64,000 bases of DNA from Hortaea werneckii (lineage: Eukaryota > Ascomycota > Dothideomycetes > Mycosphaerellales > Teratosphaeriaceae): NCBI GenBank assembly GCA_037044905.1, contig JBAOKB010000040.1:1-64000 (forward strand), given 5' to 3'. Under the pieces are notes generated by a model, which did no database searches, had not been told where the DNA came from, and saw only the letters and a list, made by a program, of their open reading frames with translations. The position numbers and the translations under genes were made by a program. Positions 58,668 to 64,000 of the stretch are shown here, in pieces (position 1 is the stretch's first letter; every line of letters starts with the position of its first letter).

Positions 58668-60224
58668 TTAATTCCCGCCCTCTTTCGCCTTCCCCTCCTT
58701 CTTCTCAGCAGGTTTACTATACAACCACACCGCCACAAACCCCACAAACCCGGCCACCGTCATCCAGATCCCGGAGATCCAGGGATACGCGGCGGTGATC
58801 ACAAACGACCGGGGATACTCGTCGTGCGCGAAATGGCGGATCGTCACCGTCCGCTTCTCCTCGATGTTGGTGAGGAAGGGCCGACGGTACTCGACGAGGA
58901 AGTTGAAGATGCCATGTTGGTCGGGGATGGTAAACGAAGTGGTGAAGAAAGTGGCGGAGGAATCGGCGTGCGAGGGGGAGAGGTTGAGGCGGTGGAAGGG
59001 CGAGAGCATGCTGAATTCGAGTTGGATGGCGTCGACTTCCGGCGGAGTGAAGGGCGTCCAGGTGCCCGTTGTTGGGGACCAGATGGACAGCGAGATGCTG
59101 TAGTCGACGAGGTTCTTGATGCGGTACATGTGCGGGTTCACGTCCATGGGAACGCCGAGGGCGGTGGTGTTGGGGCCGGGGTTCTTAGCGGCGTCTGGGT
59201 CGGAGGGGGAGAGATGGTGGGTGACTGCGTTGGATTTGACGACGCCGAGTTCTTTGAAGGCCCAGCCGGTGAGTTTCTGCGCGAAGGGCTTGTTGGCGGT
59301 CTTGGAGGCTTTGGCGCCGGGAGTGGGCAGTTGGACCGTGGCGTCGAACCAGCTGTCTTCGAGTGCTTCGGCGGATCCGAGGATGGTGAAGCGGGCGGAG
59401 TTGCGGGCTTGGAAGGCGGTCACCAGGCTGAGTTGCTCGCCCGTGGCGAAGACGTCTTCGACCCCTTCGGCTTCCTCCTTGGGGTTGTATGGGTATGCGG
59501 TGGCCGGGGCCTTGATGATGGAGCTGAGCAGCGGCGAGGCGTTGCCCAATGCCGCGCCAACCGCGTGTGGGAAGGCGAGGAGGCCGTCGACGGAGAAGAA
59601 GTCTGCCACGCCGGACTTCTTGCTGCTCACGTCGTTCCCTGACAAGACCAGAACATCATGTGATTCCTTGGCGCTCTTGGTGTCGTAGTTGAAGTGGTCG
59701 ACGACCATGCTGTTCCTGTCCGGGCTCAGAGTGACGTCCAGCTCGGCGACCAAGCTGCCGACGGCGCTGGGAACGCTCTGCTCGCCGCTGAGGGCCAGCA
59801 TGACGTTGGAGCCGGCATTGAGAAAGTCGGCTACGAGGTTCGGGGTCAAGTTCGGCCCTAGCCCCTTGGTGCTCTTGCCGGGAGGGAGGAGGAGGAGGTG
59901 GGAGTAGGCGGGGACGCCATGTTGGAAGAGGGAGAGCGAGGGGTCTTTCGGGGTGCGGTAGGTGAGCTGGAAGCCTCTCTCTGAATGCGCGCGAAGCAGT
60001 TAGCATCTTGTCATGGAACGCATCACGTGATGTAGCATTGTCTGAATCGAGTGAATAAATAGATGAATGAATATACCTTCGAGGTCTAACCAGAACTGCC
60101 CATACTTGCTCTTCTCGGCCTCGTCCTCCAGCACGACCAATAATCGGCTGCCCTGCGCCGAGATGGCCGTGACACAGCTAATGAATGCGCCCAAGAGCAA
60201 GGCGGCGAGAATTCGCAATTCCAT
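58668..60224 (-). CDS. WBP1: oligosaccharyltransferase 48-kDa subunit (WBP1/DDOST)
   Basis: Model complement(join(58668..59980,60077..60224)), about 486 residues, with a 96-bp intron joined in phase 1 (WLDLEERGFQLTYRTPKD). The signal peptide (MELRILAALLLGAFISCVTA) is followed by GSRLLVVLEDEAEKSKYGQF, typical of the family start. Further family features are ADFLNAGSNVMLALSG, VVDHFNYD, a long luminal region and one C-terminal membrane helix near SGIWMTVAGFVGFVAVWLYS. The Lys-rich tail (KPAEKKEGKAKEGGN) lacks a strict KKxx ending. The protein is a structural subunit of the ER complex that transfers the dolichol-linked glycan to Asn. Confidence 0.93.
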
Positions 60225-60573
60225 GATGTGGTTAGGCGGATGGATGAGCGACAGCTAGATCAATCGTTCGGAAGCTGCTGGGCTACATCGGTAGCTGTAT
60301 AGACAACCGGCGGACGACGTATGCGCGACTGAAGCTACGTAGCGCCATTGGCCTCCGGGGTCCATGCCAAGAACTCCCTCGGAGGTAGAGGAGGCTCTGC
60401 GGAGGAGGGACGGCGGGAAGCTCCAGCTGGGACGGAGAGTGGGAGTAGCCGTTGTCCGACCACCACCATCACCACCTCTACGACTACTGCTGTCTGCGCT
60501 TCACAGTCGCATACCGGACGTGAAGCGATTGCACTTCTATACTTGTGCTATAGGAAGTCATCCACCACCAAGC
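60225..60573. promoter_or_regulatory. short divergent promoter
   Basis: About 350 bp separate the divergent starts of WBP1 and the complex I subunit gene. Both promoters are inferred to lie here. I see no specific motif. Confidence 0.4.
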
Positions 60574-61022
60574 ATGGCTCCCGTCGAATTCTTCGAGGCT
60601 CCGGCCAAGTACTTCCGCTGGGCTATCCGCCAGAAGCCTGCCATCTTCTGGTCGCTCGTCATTGGCACCATGGGCCCAGTCATGGCCGTATGTACCTCCC
60701 CTCTCGAATAGTAGAGGACTCCACTGCCTGCGATGGTACATGCTCACATCTTGCGCGACTCAGTTCACCGTCCCTCCAATTCGAAACTACTTTGGCGACG
60801 GCCCACGACCGCAGATTCCTCTGACATACCCGAGTAAGTCACTACCGACCGACCTTGTACCACAACGATGGAGAGTTGGAAAAGGCGCGACTCGCGGAGT
60901 GATTGCCCTGCGAACATGACACTGGGTCGCGATTCCCCGCCAAAAGCAGCTCCCGCGGCTAACATGTTCCAATCACAGTCCCTAAGGGTCCCCGAAAGAT
61001 CCCGCAGGGCTACGACGACTAG
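60574..61022 (+). CDS. NADH:ubiquinone oxidoreductase 9.5-kDa subunit
   Basis: Three-exon model join(60574..60687,60764..60833,60979..61022), 75 residues, with introns of 76 and 145 bp and consistent phases. The start MAPVEFFEAPAKYFRWAIRQ, one membrane-spanning stretch (FWSLVIGTMGPVMAF), TVPPIRNYFGDG, and the ending GPRKIPQGYDD match the fungal complex I accessory subunit known in Neurospora as the 9.5-kDa subunit (NUXM). It is located in the mitochondrial inner membrane. It is too short and too split to appear as one open frame, so the joined family match is the main evidence. Confidence 0.92.
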
Positions 61023-61665
61023 ATGCAAGAGTGTACAGCAAAAGGGCGACTAAAAGTCTAAGAGGATCCACCATCAGCTGGTTCCGGCGTTTTCCGGCGT
61101 TAATTCCCTTCCTGCTCGCGGGCAGCTTCATGGAGACGGAGTGTACATATCAGAATCTATCGAATCACGTGCCAACAGGAAGGATCTCAGCATATCGGGC
61201 AAGAGACTGTCTGGAGAAGCGGAATACTGTCTTCCTCACTACCTGCCATGAGTTTGACTATGAGTATGGAACAAGCTTACCTATTCCGGATTCTGACCCG
61301 CGCGCAGCCCGAACCTCCATCTCATGACTATTCTCACCATCTGTCAGCTCATCACACCTTCATCAGCTGACTACGGAATCACGACTACCACCATCTTCAT
61401 CATGTGACCCTTCATCCGCTCCACCAACCTCTTCCACTTCCCATTCCCCTCTGCCAAATCGGGATTTCCATCAATGTATATCCATCAAGGTATAGCGTCA
61501 TCGCTCCCACTCCATACCACCTCCTCACATGCCCACCTTTGTTCCGCCCAACCCCTCTCTACCACCTCTCCAATCTCCATTGCTCCATACTCATCTCTCT
61601 CTCACTCCGCTCGCCTCTATCCCACCAAACGCCAACCCACCACCACCACCACCACCACCACCCCC
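61023..61665. other. pyrimidine-rich intergenic region
   Basis: It lies between the complex I subunit gene and the F-box gene. From about 61320 on it is rich in TCA, CCA and CTC words with few G. A CCA trinucleotide run (61638-61660) abuts the chosen F-box start. If translation starts at 61474, this run would encode a Thr stretch. Confidence 0.55.
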
Positions 61666-63449
61666 ATGCTCACCCAAACCCTCCCCACCCTGAGGACCTC
61701 TCATCCCACCGAACCGCCCCCTGTCTCCAATCACCACCATCCTCCCGCCGCTACTTACACCACCTGCCGACCTACTGTCCCTTCTCTTTCATCTCTCACC
61801 CACTCACCGCCTTCCTCCACCTCATCCACACCCCCCACCAGCGATCCCACAATCCCTCACCTCCCTCCCGAACTCTGGCTCCGGATCTTCCCTCCCATCC
61901 TCTCCTCCCCCGAAGAACTGACGAACCTCCACCGCGTCTGTCGCGCTTTCCACTCCCTCCTCACCCGGCACGAGGCGAGTCTGGTGCGGGAGGTGCTGCG
62001 CACGCAGCGGGTCCGCCTTTCTTTCCTTCCCGGCCATTGGGCAAAGGGACAGGGAGGACAGGAGCAGCGACGTGAACGGGCACGGGAACGGCAAGGAGAG
62101 GAGCAAGGGAGTGAAGGAGGGAGTGTAAAAGGGGACGGTAGGGAGGGGAATGGTGTTCCCCTTCTTGCGATCAGGAGGCTGGTTTACCCTTCCCCTTCCC
62201 CTTCTTCCTTTTCCGATTCCTCGTCTCCCTCGTCCTCGACTTTCAGCGATCTATGGACCCTGTATCGTCGGCTGCGGTCTTGGGAGGAGTGTGAGGAGGT
62301 TTGGAGACGGTGTGTGAGTTGGGGACCGGAGTTTGCTTGGGCGAGGGATAGGTGGGAAGGGGTGCATTTTGGGGGCATGGTGGAGTTGGCGCGGCTTGGG
62401 GATGTGGTGGGGTCTGGTTGCTCCGGGATCAAGGGGGAGCCTCTCTTCCAGGACGGACGGGATGAGCATGCGCATGGGCATGGGCATGGTGAGGGAACCG
62501 CATCCCACTATCAACCCACCACCCCTCCCTTTTCTTCTCCTGCTTCCTCTTCAGCTTGGAGAAGGACAGCCGAACCATTGCCCTTCCCCTCCCTAGCAGC
62601 AATCGCCAACCCTGCATCATCCTCGCCACAACCCGCCTCCCTCACTCCCGCCCTAGAACGCCACACCACCCGCCTCGCCCCCCTCCTCTCCCTCCCCGCC
62701 ACCCGCCTCGCCCTCATCCTCTTCAAACTCCACACCGCCCTCCGCATCCTCCGCGTCCTGGGCCCGCCACCCCTACGCACAGCCTCCATTCCCTCCCCGC
62801 ACCGTCGTCCCTGGGACTCTACTATGCCGCGGGAGGTCGAGATGGAGGAAGTCTGGCACGATGGGAACGGTGCGGGGCTGACGAGGTGTGAGGTCGAGGT
62901 TGCGGCTGAGGAGTGTTTGTTGGGGTGTGGGCCGGAGGTTTTGGGTGGGTTGGTTGGGGATGGGGATAGGGATGGGGGTGAAAGGGGAGAGGAGCAGCAG
63001 AAGCAGGAGCAGCAGCAGCGGAAGCAGCATAAGCAAAGGCAGAGAAGGGGGATGTGGGCTAAGAGGTATGTCGGTTTTCTTTCCCCCCCTCCTTTTTTCA
63101 ACCTCACCTCTCCCCTTACCATGCTTTCTTCTTTTTCGGTTTTCCCTCTTCGTTCTTCGTGTTTTGCCTGAGAAAGATTCCAAGAAAGAACATGCCCTGC
63201 TAATATTGCTCCTCTAGCCTCTTTGAAAGAGAACTCAGGAGTTTACATTCCCGCCAACAGCCTTTCCCCGACGGCTCCCCTAAACCGCCTACGCTGATCG
63301 CGTGTCTGCGCCGGACGTTTGCGGAGAAGACGGGGGTCGCTTTTGCCGAGACGGAGGGAAAGATGTGGGAGGTTCTATCTTCCTTGGAGATGGGGTTGGA
63401 TGGGGATGGGCTTGAAAGGATGGAGAGGATCATTGGAGGAGGGTTTTGA
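61666..63449 (+). CDS. F-box protein
   Basis: Model join(61666..63065,63218..63449), about 543 residues. The 152-bp intron (GTATGT...CTCTAG) joins phase 2 as MWAKSLFERELRSLHSRQ. The F-box is at about residues 62-102 (IPHLPPELWLRIFPPILSS, then LTNLHRVCRAFHSLL), the usual Skp1-binding helix set. After it come low-complexity segments rich in Arg/Glu/Gly, Ser/Pro, a His-Gly run (HAHGHGHG), and a Gln/Lys-rich stretch before the intron. The start is uncertain because the frame is open to an ATG at 61474. The protein should recruit substrates to an SCF ubiquitin ligase. The recognition domain is not identifiable. Confidence 0.75.
62943..62987 (+). other. G-quadruplex-capable run in the F-box coding strand
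   Basis: Seven runs of three to five G occur in 45 bases, separated by loops of 1-7 bases (GGGTGGGTTGGTTGGGG, then GGGG, GGG, GGGGG, GGGG). This satisfies the usual four-tract G4 pattern on the mRNA-like strand. Formation in vivo is not shown. Confidence 0.6.
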
Positions 63450-63791
63450 GTTGTCGGTGAATTAGGAGGTGAAGGAAGGGAAGAGGGACCGAGGGACTGA
63501 GAGGGGTAGGAAATGAAGCGAGATGAAGGAGATGAAGATAATAATAAAAAAAAAAGAAAAGGCAAATATCAAGCGCCCTTCTACGAGGAGTACTACGCTC
63601 AGAGCAAGATTGGAACAAATGGACTTCCCCGGCTTTCCAAATACCAACCACATTGATCCATTTCAACAAAATAACACGACAAGGAAACGACCGACATCAA
63701 AAACCCTCCCTCCCAACCTAACCCCCGGTGTCTCCCACTGACTTCCATTCCGAACTTTCCCCCCCTTTTCGAACCACCCCCGTCCCTTTTC
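63450..63791. other. convergent intergenic region
   Basis: It lies between the F-box gene stop and the stop of the partial minus-strand gene. It includes an A-rich stretch at about 63538-63560, compatible with a 3' end. No other feature is seen. Confidence 0.4.
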
Positions 63792-64000
63792 TCACACCCA
63801 GCTCAACCCAACCAAAACCCCAACCACCACCCCTCCCCACCAAACATGCCTCCGGAAAGAAACCCCAGCATTGCTATACCCCCCCTCCATCCCCATCGAA
63901 GGCCCGGCATCGGAGCTCGCACTCGGCATCCCCATCCCGCTGTCCGTCGGCATCATCCCCGCCGACGTGTCCGGACAGGTACCATCGCAGGCGACGGTCG
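63792..64000 (-). CDS. C-terminal end of a probable GPI-anchored or membrane protein (partial)
   Basis: The minus-strand frame is open from the window edge to a TGA at 63794-63792, about 69 codons. Visible sequence begins TVACDGTCPDTSAGMMPTDS and runs through a Gly/Met/Ser-rich stretch to SFRRHVWWGGVVVGVLVGLS and a final WV. A Cys pair followed by a polar linker and a short hydrophobic C-terminal end is the usual layout of GPI-anchored fungal proteins. The 5' part lies outside the window, and further introns could exist. No family is assigned. Confidence 0.5.
   Translation of the reverse strand, partial: TVACDGTCPDTSAGMMPTDSGMGMPSASSDAGPSMGMEGGYSNAGVSFRRHVWWGGVVVGVLVGLSWV

Noticed and set aside
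58824..59688. Plus-strand ORFs of 272 and 190 codons opposite WBP1
   Set aside because: The minus strand encodes a clear WBP1/DDOST protein through the whole interval. The plus-strand products are Gly/Val-rich with no motif.
61404..62075. 223-codon ORF in another frame over the F-box start
   Set aside because: Its His/Pro/Ser product is a frame shadow of the C-rich sequence. The F-box motif lies in the overlapping frame that also splices in phase.

Overview
The window is nuclear DNA from a filamentous ascomycete, most likely a Dothideomycete. This placement is inferred, with no search run. The supporting signs are short introns (about 50-150 bp) with GTAAGT/GTATGT-type donors and CTAAC/CTGAC-like branch sites, Zn2Cys6 and fungal-specific transcription factors, DUF1996 and WSC wall proteins, a fungal complex I 9.5-kDa subunit, and genes alternating between strands without operons. 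I rebuilt splice junctions by hand, requiring phase agreement across every intron.

Left part (1-30 kb): the C-terminal part of a very large disordered Ser/Arg-rich protein (+), a small Lys-rich protein (-), a Zn2Cys6 regulator (-), a small PPPY protein with an internal duplication (+), a secreted DUF1996 protein (-), a histidine-phosphatase-superfamily enzyme (-), a six-exon GPI-anchored surface protein (-), a tyrosine phosphatase (+), an amino-acid permease (-), a GT25-like Golgi glycosyltransferase (-), a Pfa5-like palmitoyltransferase (-) diverging from a COQ11-like gene (+), a second Zn2Cys6 regulator (-) and a PKA catalytic subunit (+).

Middle (30-48 kb): an acyl-CoA synthetase (+), a DUF1996-WSC protein (-), a CSC1/PHM7-type channel (+), and a giant secreted repeat protein (+, 43.1-47.7 kb). 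The repeat protein has an extremely restricted residue alphabet, only phase-2 introns at one fixed motif position, and two apparent coding lesions.

Right part (48-64 kb): a coiled-coil membrane protein (-), an FAD monooxygenase (-), a fungal transcription-factor-like gene broken by one in-frame stop (+), a second secreted repeat protein with 18 units joined at basic residues (+), a repeat-rich non-coding stretch with an exact 60-bp minisatellite, the oligosaccharyltransferase subunit WBP1 (-), complex I subunit 9.5 kDa (+), an F-box protein with strongly strand-skewed sequence (+), and the C-terminal end of a probable GPI-anchored protein (-) running off the window.

Most genes are ordinary housekeeping or regulatory genes and form no obvious cluster. 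The unusual content is the pair of aromatic-free secreted tandem-repeat proteins (43-47.7 kb and 55-57 kb), the broken regulator between them, and the RIP-like repeats that follow.
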